A stretch of DNA of 43,630 nt from a virus: positions 1 through 43,630 of the IMG/VR virus record IMGVR_UViG_3300025141_016909; one strand, 5' to 3'. The position numbers were made by a program, and so were the translations under genes. Under the pieces are notes generated by a model. That model had not been told where the DNA came from. It saw only the letters and a list, made by a program, of their open reading frames with translations, and did not search any database. Of this stretch, positions 21,070 through 30,054 are shown piece by piece (position 1 is the stretch's first letter; each line of letters starts with the position of its first letter).

Positions 21070-22998
21070 ATGGATTTCGGAGCCAGCCTTTTTGGCGGAA
21101 CAAAAGAAGTAATGATACCGAAAGAATGCAAGGTTGTTTTTGTATCAGATAACTTTGTTGAAGATTATGTTGGCGGCGCAGAGCTTACATCTGAAGCATT
21201 AATACAATCTTCTCCGTTTGTAGTTTTCAAGTTAAGATCTAAAGAAGTATCTGTTAAAAACCTAGAACAAGGACATGATAAGTTTTGGATTTTTGGTAAT
21301 TTTTCGCAAATGGATTACAAGCTTATTCCCACCATCGTCGCGAATATGAAATATGCGATTTTGGAATATGACTATAAGTTTTGTCGATACAGGTCTCCTG
21401 AAAAACATCTAGAAATTGAAAATATTGAATGTGACTGTGATAATAATGTTCACGGAAAGCTGGTATCTGCTCTCTACCAGGGTGCAAAATCTCTCTGGTG
21501 GATGTCTGAAGCCCAAATGGAATTTTATCACAAGAAGTTCCCGTTCTTAAAAGATCGACCCAATGTAGTGCTATCGTCAGTTTTTGATGAAGATTTTTTC
21601 TTGAACATGAAATTGCTTAGGGCAAAATATGAAAACAATAAATCTGAAAAATGGATAGTGATCGGATCTAATTCTTGGATTAAGGGTGTCGACGATGCTG
21701 AGGCTTACTGCAAAGATAACGATTTAGAATATGAACTTGTCTGGGGTATAGGGTACCAGGAATGCTTAGAAAAATTGGCAAGTAGCAAGGGTCTTGTATT
21801 TCTTCCAAAAGGAGGAGATACTTGTCCAAGACTGGTAATTGAAGCAAAGCTTTTGGGATGTGAATTAGTTCTTAATGAAAATGTTCAACACAAGGATGAG
21901 CTCTGGTTCGATACTGATAATTTAGAAGATACTGAATCCTACCTTTATGCTGCAAGAGATAGATTTTGGAATGCTCTCAAAAATGACATGTCATTCTCAG
22001 GCACTCTCAGTGGTTATACCACAACTAAAGACTGCATAGAACAAAATTATCCGTGGCGAGAGTGTATCACTTCTTTGCTTGGATTTTGCAATGAAGTTGT
22101 AGTGGTAGACGGAGGATCTAAAGACGGGACATGGGAAGAGCTTGAGGAATGGGCCAAGGGTGAAGAAAAACTTGTCATACATCAAGAAGAAAGAGACTGG
22201 AATCACGAAAGATTTGCTGTCTTCGACGGTCTTCAAAAAGCTTTAGCTAGATCAATCTGCACCGGAGACTTTTGCTGGCAACAAGATTGTGATGAAGTTG
22301 TGCATGAAAACGATTACGAAAAAGTAAGAGGAATATGTGATAATTTTCCAAATAATATTGACTTAATAGCTATGCCAGTAATTGAATACTGGGGCGGTCC
22401 CGAAAAAGTCAGAGCTGATGTTTACCCGTGGAAGTGGAGGATCAGTCGCAATAAGCCACACATAACACATGGAATCCCTGCAAAGCTACGAAAATTTGAT
22501 GAAAATGGGTATGCCTACTCTGCACCAGGCTCTGACGGTTGTGACTACATTAGGTCTGATAATTTCGACGTTGTTCCCTGTGGAAGCTTTTACACGCAGG
22601 ATGTGGATAATGTTAGGCGGCAAGTAAATATGAATCCTGAAGCAAAGCAGGCATACCAGGCATGGTTCAATCAGGTAGTCAATGCCTTCCCCGCGGTCTA
22701 TCACTTTTCCTGGTGGGATCTAGAAAGAAAAATTAAGACCTATCGGGATTACTGGGGTAATCATTGGAAATCTCTTTATAACGAGGGAAAAGAAGATACA
22801 CCTGAAAATAACATGATGTTCGACTGTGCATGGTCGGAAGTAAATGATGAAATGATAAAAGCCCGCGCAGAGGAAATGAAAAATAAATTAGGCGGCTGGA
22901 TTTGGCATAAAAAATGGAACGGAGAGGATACAACTTCGCACATAATTTGTGCAAAAGATCTTCCGGAAGTGATTAAACAGTGGATCAACCAAAAATAG
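21070..22998 (+). CDS. two-domain glycosyltransferase (GT-B-like plus family 2)
   Basis: The protein has 642 residues. Residues 1-295 look like a GT-B-type glycosyltransferase with FVSDNFVEDYVGGAE at the start and FLPKGGDTCPRLVIEAKLLG near residue 240, the donor-site Glu region. From about residue 310, a family 2 GT-A domain begins (YPWRECITSLLGFCNEVVVV, then DGGSKDGTWEE), with a QDCDE metal motif. Fusion of two transferases suggests sequential sugar addition. It heads the long cluster of coupled genes; the Shine-Dalgarno CGGAGG is strong. The next gene starts 19 nt inside it. Confidence 0.85.
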   Translation: MDFGASLFGGTKEVMIPKECKVVFVSDNFVEDYVGGAELTSEALIQSSPFVVFKLRSKEVSVKNLEQGHDKFWIFGNFSQMDYKLIPTIVANMKYAILEYDYKFCRYRSPEKHLEIENIECDCDNNVHGKLVSALYQGAKSLWWMSEAQMEFYHKKFPFLKDRPNVVLSSVFDEDFFLNMKLLRAKYENNKSEKWIVIGSNSWIKGVDDAEAYCKDNDLEYELVWGIGYQECLEKLASSKGLVFLPKGGDTCPRLVIEAKLLGCELVLNENVQHKDELWFDTDNLEDTESYLYAARDRFWNALKNDMSFSGTLSGYTTTKDCIEQNYPWRECITSLLGFCNEVVVVDGGSKDGTWEELEEWAKGEEKLVIHQEERDWNHERFAVFDGLQKALARSICTGDFCWQQDCDEVVHENDYEKVRGICDNFPNNIDLIAMPVIEYWGGPEKVRADVYPWKWRISRNKPHITHGIPAKLRKFDENGYAYSAPGSDGCDYIRSDNFDVVPCGSFYTQDVDNVRRQVNMNPEAKQAYQAWFNQVVNAFPAVYHFSWWDLERKIKTYRDYWGNHWKSLYNEGKEDTPENNMMFDCAWSEVNDEMIKARAEEMKNKLGGWIWHKKWNGEDTTSHIICAKDLPEVIKQWINQK

Positions 22999-23699
22999 TT
23001 TTTATTGTCCCGTCTTATAATATTGAAAAAAATATTGAGACACTAATTAGATCAATTAAAGATCAAGATTATGATAACTGGTCTTGTGTGATCATAGACG
23101 ATATTTCTAGTGATGAAACTTGGAATGTTCTACAGAAAGCCCTTAAGCACGACGATAATTTTTCGATCATCAAGAACAAAGAGAAGAAGTACGCCCTAAA
23201 GAACATCATAGAGAATGCAAGAAAATTTGAAAATGATGATAATATTATCATAGCAGTAATCGATGGTGATGATTCACTTTGCAATTTTAGAGCAGCAAGT
23301 ATTTTGGCTGATGCTTACGCCCGCGGAAATGATGTTGTGTGGACTGCACATAGGTGGGACACCAACGGAATGAACATATCAGGACCAATACCCTGTGAGG
23401 TTAATCCATATTTTTGGACTTGGAAATCATCACATCTTCGGACTTTTCGATCTTCTTTATTGCGGAAAGTAAGCGATAAAAATTTCCAGGATCGAAAAGG
23501 AAATTGGTTTAAGCGCGGTTATGATCAAGCCTTGATGCTACCCTTAATGTATGTTGCTAGACAGCATGAGTATGTTCCAGAAGTTTGCTATCTTTATAAT
23601 ATTGACTCTTCTTCAATACCTTCCGAAGAAAGAGACTGGTGTGAGAGAGAGCAGATATCCACGATAAATTTTGTTAGAGCACGCGGCTTTGTAAATTGA
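22980..23699 (+). CDS. family 2 glycosyltransferase
   Basis: The gene starts with GTG inside the preceding gene; GGAAG lies about 11 nt upstream. The 239-residue product has the GT-A fold start IVFIVPSYNIEKNIETLI, then CVIIDDISSDETW, and an AVIDGDDSL motif for the metal-nucleotide site. It is short but complete for this family. The acceptor and donor sugars are unknown. It ends in a TTGA overlap with the next gene. Confidence 0.88.
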   Translation: MDQPKIVFIVPSYNIEKNIETLIRSIKDQDYDNWSCVIIDDISSDETWNVLQKALKHDDNFSIIKNKEKKYALKNIIENARKFENDDNIIIAVIDGDDSLCNFRAASILADAYARGNDVVWTAHRWDTNGMNISGPIPCEVNPYFWTWKSSHLRTFRSSLLRKVSDKNFQDRKGNWFKRGYDQALMLPLMYVARQHEYVPEVCYLYNIDSSSIPSEERDWCEREQISTINFVRARGFVN

Positions 23700-24595
23700 A
23701 AATACTGTTTGATAATGCTGATTTTAGTTCTTCCTCTGGGCCTAATAGCTTCGCTCGAAAGCTAGCGGAGGAACTTTTAAAAAGAAAACACTCAGTAAAT
23801 GAGATGTCAGATCCAGATATTCAGTTATCTTTCATTATGGCATCACAAAATATTGGAATTCCAATCATTCAGCGTCTTGATGGAATATATTTTAATTCTG
23901 AGCAAGATTGGAAATCATTAAATACGCCGATCAAGCAGACTTACGATATTGCAACCGGCATTATTTTCCAGTCTAATTTCAATAAGGTTCTATCTGAAAA
24001 GTATTTTGGTAAAAAGATCAAATCGATAGTAATCAACAACGGCACGGACTTATCTGTGATTGAGAGCATACCCGCTTTAAAACATCCTGCTATTGATAAT
24101 TTTGAAAATGTTTGGTCGTGTGCTTCTTCGTGGAGACCGCACAAAAGACTAAAAGAGAACGTAAGGTATTTTTTAGAACATGGTGCCCCTAATGATTGTT
24201 TAGTCATAGCAGGCGATCACCCAGATTATAAAATCCAACATGAAAGAGTTTTTTACATAGGGAATCTTACGTGGGATCAACTTATCTCTCTTTACAAGCG
24301 ATCCAAATATTTCATTCATCTTGCCTTGATGGACCACTGCCCAAATGTCGTGGTTGATGCCAGAGCTTCAGGGTGTAAAATTATATGTAGCTCATCCGGA
24401 GGAACTAAAGAGATTGCTGGAAAAAACTCTGTGATCATCCAGGATATGGAGTGGGATTTTACTCCTTTTAAATTGTACCAGCCACCCGAATTAGATTTTA
24501 GTAGACAGTGTGAATCTCCGGAAAATATAAAGTCCATTGATATTAAGGATGTAGCCGATAGCTACCTCTCATTTTTTGAGGAATTTTTAAAATGA
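23696..24595 (+). CDS. GT-B glycosyltransferase (family 4-like)
   Basis: The TTG start overlaps the upstream stop (TTGA). The 299-residue product begins MKILFDNADFSSSSGPNSFA, with the small Ser/Gly loop of GT-B enzymes. It contains VINNGTDLSVIESI at the domain junction, SWRPHKRLKENV, and the donor-site HCPNVVVDARASGCKIICS followed by SSGGTKEIAG. The substrate is unknown. Translation is likely coupled on both sides (ATGA at the 3' end). Confidence 0.87.
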   Translation: MKILFDNADFSSSSGPNSFARKLAEELLKRKHSVNEMSDPDIQLSFIMASQNIGIPIIQRLDGIYFNSEQDWKSLNTPIKQTYDIATGIIFQSNFNKVLSEKYFGKKIKSIVINNGTDLSVIESIPALKHPAIDNFENVWSCASSWRPHKRLKENVRYFLEHGAPNDCLVIAGDHPDYKIQHERVFYIGNLTWDQLISLYKRSKYFIHLALMDHCPNVVVDARASGCKIICSSSGGTKEIAGKNSVIIQDMEWDFTPFKLYQPPELDFSRQCESPENIKSIDIKDVADSYLSFFEEFLK

Positions 24596-25509
24596 AAGTT
24601 TTTGTTCTTGCCCCTCACGAAAACTGGATATGCGATAGAATCGCTGCTGAGTGGAAAAAATATTGTTCTGATGTGACAACTGATGACATATATGAATCTG
24701 ATGTAGTTTGGCTCCTCGCCGGCTGGTGCTGGAACCATGTTCCCACAGATATTCTTTCCAATAAGAAGGTTGTGATTACGGTTCACCACATAGTGCCAGA
24801 AAAATTTGATCAAGAAAAATACCAGGCATTTATGCACAGGGACCAGTTTATTGATTCGTATCATGTGCCCAATATTAAGACTGCCGAATTAGTAAATCAG
24901 CTTACCAAAAAACCAATCTTTGTATCTTCTTACTGGTACGATCCGGACTGCTGGAAACCTATAGAAAAGCCAGTCTGTAGAGATAAGCTAGATCTCCCAC
25001 AGGATAAGTTTATAGTAGGTTCATTCCAAAGGGACACCGAAGGCGGGACAAAAAATCCAAAACTTGAAAAAGGGCCGGATCTTTTCTGTGACTACATTGA
25101 GAAAATAAAGAATGAGAAGGATGTTCACGTTCTCCTCGGAGGCTGGAGAAGAGAGTATGTTATCGATCGACTTGAAAGTGCAAATGTACCTTTCACGTTT
25201 TTTGAAAAGGTTCCTCTTGAGCAGCTTCGCGTTATGTACGGTGCTTGTGATCTGTATGTAGTTGCCTCCAGATTTGAAGGAGGCCCGCAAGCAATACTAG
25301 AGGCCGCAGCAATGAAGGTGCCCATAATCTCTAGAGATGTTGGGATTGCGACTGCAGTCTTGGATCCTCGTTGTGTAATTGATATACCAAATGAAATTTT
25401 TATGCCTGGCAACGATAGTATTGAAAAAAATTATCAAAATGTCCAGGATTACAGTATAGTCTTACATAAGAACAACTATCTTCAGATATTTGAGAGTGTT
25501 TTAAAATGA
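24592..25509 (+). CDS. GT-B glycosyltransferase
   Basis: The protein has 305 residues. The N-terminal Rossmann-like half opens with MKVFVLAPHENWICDRIAAE and has VVWLLAGWCW. The C-terminal half has FIVGSFQRDTEG, VHVLLGGW and ASRFEGGPQAILEAAAMKVP, then IISRDVG, typical of family 4 transferases, with the Glu of the donor site. It follows its neighbour with an ATGA overlap and precedes the GDP-mannose dehydratase the same way, implying one operon. Confidence 0.87.
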   Translation: MKVFVLAPHENWICDRIAAEWKKYCSDVTTDDIYESDVVWLLAGWCWNHVPTDILSNKKVVITVHHIVPEKFDQEKYQAFMHRDQFIDSYHVPNIKTAELVNQLTKKPIFVSSYWYDPDCWKPIEKPVCRDKLDLPQDKFIVGSFQRDTEGGTKNPKLEKGPDLFCDYIEKIKNEKDVHVLLGGWRREYVIDRLESANVPFTFFEKVPLEQLRVMYGACDLYVVASRFEGGPQAILEAAAMKVPIISRDVGIATAVLDPRCVIDIPNEIFMPGNDSIEKNYQNVQDYSIVLHKNNYLQIFESVLK

Positions 25510-26471
25510 AAAAAAGAGCTCTTATCACGGGTGTTAATGGAATGGATGGGAGCCACCTATCTGATTTTCTCCTTGAAAAAGACTACGAAGTCTTTGGAAT
25601 GGAGAGAAGATCTTCTACAAAAAATAGAACTAATACTCACCACTTAATTGGAAAGATAAATTTTATATCAGGCGATCTGACAGACCAGAATTCGCTTGTA
25701 AGAGTTTTGAAAGAATGTGATCCACATGAAGTCTATAATCTGGGATCCCAGTCTTTTGTGGGTGAAAGCTGGAATACTCCTGAGCAGACATCTAATGTGA
25801 CAGGTTTAGGTGTTCTCCGCATCTTAGAAGCATTACGAGAAACTAATTCTGATGCCAGGTTCTATCAAGCTAGTACTTCTGAAATGTTTGGGAGAATGGT
25901 TGAAAATCCTGCCAAAGAATCTACGCCTTTTTATCCTAGGAGTCCGTACGGTGTGGCAAAATTATATGGTCACTGGATAACCAAGAATTATCGTGAGTCA
26001 TATGACATGTACGCAGTGTCAGGAATACTTTTTAATCATGAGTCAGAGAGAAGAGGCCTTGAGTTTGTTACAAGAAAAATATCGGATGGTGTTGCAAAAA
26101 TACACCTGGGACTTTCTGACCATATTTCTTTAGGAAATCTGGACTCTAAGCGTGACTGGGGATATGCCCCTGATTATGTTGAAGCTATGTGGATGATGTT
26201 ACAAGAAGAATCTCCTGATGATTTTGTAATTGCTACAAATGAAACACACTCAATAAGAGATTTTTTAGATGCAGCATTTAATCATGCTGGAATTCTAGAC
26301 TGGAAAAATCACGTAAAGCAAGATCCAAGATTTATGCGACCTGCAGAGGTTGCAGTTTTAAGAGGTGATTATTCAAAGGCAGAAAGAGTTTTGGGATGGA
26401 AACCCAAGACAAGCTTTGAAAGCTTAGTTAAAAAAATGGTTGATAGTGATATTAAAAAACTAAGCAAATGA
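25506..26471 (+). CDS. gmd: GDP-mannose 4,6-dehydratase-like enzyme
   Basis: The protein has 321 residues, a short-chain dehydrogenase/reductase of extended type. The NAD(P) motif GVNGMDGS (residues 8-15) is typical of GMD, as are RSSTKNR, NLGSQSFVGESW, ASTSEMFG and the catalytic SPYGVAKLYG with Tyr and Lys. It would turn GDP-mannose into GDP-4-keto-6-deoxymannose, precursor for fucose, rhamnose, colitose or perosamine. It could feed the ColD-like gene at 35828. A related enzyme lies at 30972. Confidence 0.9.
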   Translation: MKKRALITGVNGMDGSHLSDFLLEKDYEVFGMERRSSTKNRTNTHHLIGKINFISGDLTDQNSLVRVLKECDPHEVYNLGSQSFVGESWNTPEQTSNVTGLGVLRILEALRETNSDARFYQASTSEMFGRMVENPAKESTPFYPRSPYGVAKLYGHWITKNYRESYDMYAVSGILFNHESERRGLEFVTRKISDGVAKIHLGLSDHISLGNLDSKRDWGYAPDYVEAMWMMLQEESPDDFVIATNETHSIRDFLDAAFNHAGILDWKNHVKQDPRFMRPAEVAVLRGDYSKAERVLGWKPKTSFESLVKKMVDSDIKKLSK

Positions 26472-26839
26472 ACATTCTCGATAAAAATACAGACTTGATG
26501 AAGAAAGTGGAAAAAGGCTGGGGATATGAGCTCTGGATTCACAATGACGAGGAGTATTGCGGTAAGCTTCTTTATTTTAAAAAAGGAAAGAAGTGCAGCC
26601 TCCATTATCATGAAAAAAAGAAAGAAACTTTTTATCTGCAAGACGGAAAATTAGAATGTACTTTTTACCACCTGGATGAACCAGGCAATGTATCTAAAGT
26701 CATACTTTTTGCAGGCGACAGTAAAGAAATTACAAGAGGATTAGTGCACCAAATGAAAGCACTTGAAGATACAGTGCTGTTTGAATTTTCAACACAGCAT
26801 TTTGACGAAGATTCAATTAGGATAGAGAAAGGCGATTAA
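26468..26839 (+). CDS. cupin-fold protein, sugar isomerase-like
   Basis: The protein has 123 residues. KVEKGWGYELWIHNDEEYCG and KCSLHYHEKKKETFYLQDGK give the first cupin motif with two His and a Glu. EITRGLVHQMKALED gives the second. It resembles the cupin domain of type II mannose-6-phosphate isomerases. It may isomerise or bind an activated sugar. The start is in an ATGA overlap with gmd. Confidence 0.8.
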   Translation: MNILDKNTDLMKKVEKGWGYELWIHNDEEYCGKLLYFKKGKKCSLHYHEKKKETFYLQDGKLECTFYHLDEPGNVSKVILFAGDSKEITRGLVHQMKALEDTVLFEFSTQHFDEDSIRIEKGD

Positions 26840-27625
26840 GTGACCCCCAATTTAATATCTTTTAATACTCAACCTGCAGGCCCAGATGCAGAATCAATTC
26901 CCGAAAGAACGGGTATCATAAATAAAATCCACATAAAGAGTAAGCTTAAGCAGCTAGGTGTCAATATCGAAGATTTGAAGCTAGGCGACTTTGATCAAAT
27001 CGGTGAGATAACAGCTAGAAAAAGAAGAGAGCCAGGATCAGAGCTCTATAGAAATGTTGGGGCATATTTTAGGCCCAACTATGAAAGAGGAATCTTAATT
27101 TACTCACTCATCAGAAAGTACAACTTAAAATCTTATCTTGAGATCGGGTTCGGTAGAGGTTACAGTTGCATGTGTGCTGCATTAGCTCTTTCCGAAAATG
27201 GCGGAGGAAATATTACCACAATAGATCCTAACCTCAATGAAGAATTTCTCAATAGTCTTTCTAAGGTGTTCCCGAAAGACTGGCTCGATCAAATTCAATT
27301 TATCAAAGGAAAGAGTCAAGAGTATCTCGCAGATGCAAGTCAGCAAAATGATAAATACGACCTCGTTTACATTGACGGAGACCACACTTATGCTGCCACA
27401 AAGAGAGACTGGGAACTTTGTCAAAATAGGTACAATAACTTCTTAGTTTTTGATGATTATCATCTTCCCGGAAAGGTTCAAAAAGATATTGAATGCTCAA
27501 ATGTTATCGATCAAATAGAGGATGACTCAAAAGAGCTTATCATTATGGACAGAAGAATCTTTTTAGACGACAGAGGATATTCCGACGAAGAGATCGATTA
27601 CGGCCAGGTTCTTTTAACGCGATAA
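26840..27625 (+). CDS. class I SAM methyltransferase
   Basis: A GTG start follows the cupin stop directly. The 261-residue protein has a SAM-binding loop YLEIGFGRGYSCM near residue 95. NITTIDPN supplies the acidic ribose ligand at the end of strand 2, and YDLVYIDGDHTYAATKRDWE fits the Methyltransf_24/CmcI-type group. The first 60 residues form an extra N-terminal part. It probably methylates a sugar or glycan. Confidence 0.82.
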   Translation: MTPNLISFNTQPAGPDAESIPERTGIINKIHIKSKLKQLGVNIEDLKLGDFDQIGEITARKRREPGSELYRNVGAYFRPNYERGILIYSLIRKYNLKSYLEIGFGRGYSCMCAALALSENGGGNITTIDPNLNEEFLNSLSKVFPKDWLDQIQFIKGKSQEYLADASQQNDKYDLVYIDGDHTYAATKRDWELCQNRYNNFLVFDDYHLPGKVQKDIECSNVIDQIEDDSKELIIMDRRIFLDDRGYSDEEIDYGQVLLTR

Positions 27626-27631
27626 ATTTAA

Positions 27632-28534
27632 ATGAAAATTTTAATCAATAGAAAGCCTGTTGATGGACCTTGGGGCGGAGGCAACTTATTTGTCAGGGCT
27701 TTCTGTGAGTCTGCAAACAAGGCAGGTCATGAAGTTGTCTTCCGCTTCGAAGATGACCTTGATGTAATTTTTGTGCAAGATCCAAGATATAGCGATCTAG
27801 GTATATCCATAAATGAGATAGCACAATACAAGCAGAGTAATCCTGGCGTTAAATTGATTCATAGAGTTAATGAATGTGATGCCAGAAAAAATACTGATGA
27901 CATGGATTCAATGCTGAGGCAGACAAGTAGTGTGACAGATACTACAGTTTTTGTCTCTCACTGGATGAAAGACTATCATCTCGATAAAGATTGGCTGTGC
28001 GAAGATGTTGCAGTTGTTTACAATGGAGTAGACAGAGAGCACTTTCAAAAGAGAGATAAAATACAGAATGGAAAAATAAACATCGTAGCACACCACTGGT
28101 CAGACAACCGGATGAAAGGTGCAGATGTTTATGAATTCTTGGATGCGCTCGTTGCTGAGGATGAAAGATTTACTTTTACTTACATTGGAAGGACCAGCTC
28201 AGATCTTAAGCATTCTAATGTAATGGATCCCTTGAGCGGTCTTGATCTAGGTAAAGAGCTTTCTCGATATGATGTTTATGTAAGCGGATCTAGATTTGAT
28301 CCGGGCCCAAATCACATACTAGAAAGCCTGGCTTGTGAAATTCCCACCATAGTACACGTCGATGGCGGCGGAGCAGTTGAGTTTGCAGGCTGTAATTTTT
28401 CTTTTCAAAACAGCGAAGAGCTTATTAAGCTGCTAGCATCAAAGCCGGATATTTCTAACGTAGTAATGCCTAGTTCTTGGGAAGAGTCTGTAGGAAGATA
28501 TCTGGCCCTTATCGAAAGAATGAAAAGATTTTGA
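27632..28534 (+). CDS. GT-B glycosyltransferase (family 4-like)
   Basis: The protein has 300 residues. It begins MKILINRKPVDGPWGGGNLF, a loop common in GT-B enzymes, and contains LIHRVNECDARK, VFVSHWMKDYH and VAVVYNGVDREHF at the domain boundary. The C-terminal half has VAHHWSDNRMKGADVY and SRFDPGPNHILESLACEIPT, typical donor-site features. A TTGA overlap connects it with the HAD gene. Confidence 0.87.
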   Translation: MKILINRKPVDGPWGGGNLFVRAFCESANKAGHEVVFRFEDDLDVIFVQDPRYSDLGISINEIAQYKQSNPGVKLIHRVNECDARKNTDDMDSMLRQTSSVTDTTVFVSHWMKDYHLDKDWLCEDVAVVYNGVDREHFQKRDKIQNGKINIVAHHWSDNRMKGADVYEFLDALVAEDERFTFTYIGRTSSDLKHSNVMDPLSGLDLGKELSRYDVYVSGSRFDPGPNHILESLACEIPTIVHVDGGGAVEFAGCNFSFQNSEELIKLLASKPDISNVVMPSSWEESVGRYLALIERMKRF

Positions 28535-28902
28535 ACATTGCCTTTGACTTAGATGGCGTAATTTGCCACAGAAAATCTGAGCTTGGCGGCCCAGAAAAAT
28601 ATCTAACTTGCTATCCTGATCAAGATGTTGTCGATGTAGTTAACAGACTTTTTGATGAGGGAAACTACGTCGTAATTTATACTGCAAGAGGTATGAACAC
28701 TTACAATAATGATGTTCGAAAAGTTTATGATGGCTTGTACGAGTTAACAAAGAATCAGCTGATTAAATGGGACGTAAAACATCATGAGCTTGTTATGGGA
28801 AAAGTTTCCTATGATGTTCTTATCGACGATAAAGCACTTAATTCTAGCAATGCTCAAACAGCAAAAGACATAAAGCATTTCCTGAGCAATAATGGCCAGT
28901 AA
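28531..28902 (+). CDS. HAD-family phosphatase of a polysaccharide cluster
   Basis: The TTG at 28531 (123 residues) overlaps the upstream stop and puts the catalytic motif FDLDGVIC at the N-terminus, better than the longer in-frame option at 28477. Motif II (IYTARG) and the acidic motif DVLIDDKA are present. Small HAD enzymes of this kind sit in capsule and LPS loci. Next to the HldE halves it may remove the heptose-bisphosphate 7-phosphate (GmhB role), but it is much shorter than GmhB, so this is a guess. Confidence 0.8.
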   Translation: MNIAFDLDGVICHRKSELGGPEKYLTCYPDQDVVDVVNRLFDEGNYVVIYTARGMNTYNNDVRKVYDGLYELTKNQLIKWDVKHHELVMGKVSYDVLIDDKALNSSNAQTAKDIKHFLSNNGQ

Positions 28903-29290
28903 TATTATTTTCACAAACGGTTGCTTTGATGTGCTTCATAGAGGTCATGTTGAACTCTTGAAATACTGTAAAGATCTAGATGGAAAAGTTATTGTAGGAA
29001 TTAACAGCGATGAAAGCGTAAGAAGATTAAAGGGTGAAAGTCGTCCAATAGTAAATCAATTAGATCGAAAATTCATACTAGAATCAATTCAGTTTGTGGA
29101 CCAAGTTATAATATTCGATGAGGACACACCGTATAATTTAATGAAGTCTATCAATCCTGATGTAATTGTCAAGGGTGGTGATTATAATAAAGAAGATGTA
29201 GTTGGAAACGACCTATGTCAAGTGAGAATTTTTAAATATGTCCCAGGATACTCAACAACAAAAACAATACAAGATTTTAGTAGTAGGTGA
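28892..29290 (+). CDS. rfaE2: heptose-1-phosphate nucleotidyltransferase (HldE C-terminal type)
   Basis: The protein has 132 residues. FTNGCFDVLHRGHVELL carries the HxGH nucleotide-binding motif. GINSDESVRRLKGESRPIVN and VIVKGGDYNKEDVVG are strongly conserved in RfaE2/HldE cytidylyltransferase-fold enzymes. It would attach AMP (or another nucleotide) to D-glycero-beta-D-manno-heptose 1-phosphate. In most proteobacteria it is fused C-terminal to the kinase; here it is separate and comes first, overlapping the HAD gene by 11 nt and the kinase gene by 53 nt. Confidence 0.88.
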   Translation: MASNIIFTNGCFDVLHRGHVELLKYCKDLDGKVIVGINSDESVRRLKGESRPIVNQLDRKFILESIQFVDQVIIFDEDTPYNLMKSINPDVIVKGGDYNKEDVVGNDLCQVRIFKYVPGYSTTKTIQDFSSR

Positions 29291-30053
29291 TAGCTGCTTT
29301 GACATCTATGTGTTTGGTCAATGTGATCGCCTAAGTCCTGAAGCACCTGTCCCTGTATTTAAAGAGAATAGAAGAAAATCAATACCCGGTATGTCACTCA
29401 ACGTGGCAGAGAGCATTTTAAATCTTGGGGACGAAATTGATGTCATCACAAATGATACTAAAATAAAAAAGATAAGATTTGTTGATGAAAGATCAATCCA
29501 GCACATCCTAAGAGTAGACGAGGAAGCAACCGTAGATGAAATTTCTAAAGAACAGATCGAAAAAATAAACCCAAGCCTCTATGATGCACTTGTAGTATCA
29601 GATTATGATAAGGGCTTCTTAAGCTTTCTTGATGCAATAAGCATATGCGATAAATTTATCAATAAAAATATTCCTGTATTTGTAGACTCTAAGAAAACAG
29701 ATTTGAGATGTTATAATGGCGTCATAATAAAAATAAACCAGCATGAAAAATCTCGGGTTAAGAATATGCCCCAGGGATCAAAGCTAATAACTACGCTAGG
29801 CTCACAAGGTGCTGAGTATGAAGGAGAGCGCTTCTTTCCCTACGAGACAAAAGTCTCTGACAAGCATGGGCACAGAGATGTGTGTGGCGCAGGTGATGCA
29901 TTCTTAGCAGCTTTAGTTCACAGGTTTTTAAGGAACGGAAAGAACATAAAGGAAGCAATTGATTTTTCTAATAAGTGCGCTGCTATCGTAGTAGGATACT
30001 TTGGGACAAGATCAATTAGTGTAAAAGATCTTAAAGAAGAAGGAATAAAATAG
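29238..30053 (+). CDS. rfaE1: heptose-7-phosphate kinase (HldE N-terminal type, PfkB family)
   Basis: The protein has 271 residues. KILVVGDSCFDIYVFGQCDR and LSPEAPVPVF are signatures of the RfaE1/HldE kinase domain. DVCGAGDAFLAALV contains the PfkB anion hole and the catalytic Asp. It is slightly shorter than the usual kinase domain (about 310-320). It would make heptose 1,7-bisphosphate. The ATG at 29238 lies 53 nt inside the nucleotidyltransferase gene; no better start is in frame. Confidence 0.86.
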   Translation: MSQDTQQQKQYKILVVGDSCFDIYVFGQCDRLSPEAPVPVFKENRRKSIPGMSLNVAESILNLGDEIDVITNDTKIKKIRFVDERSIQHILRVDEEATVDEISKEQIEKINPSLYDALVVSDYDKGFLSFLDAISICDKFINKNIPVFVDSKKTDLRCYNGVIIKINQHEKSRVKNMPQGSKLITTLGSQGAEYEGERFFPYETKVSDKHGHRDVCGAGDAFLAALVHRFLRNGKNIKEAIDFSNKCAAIVVGYFGTRSISVKDLKEEGIK

Positions 30054-30054
30054 C

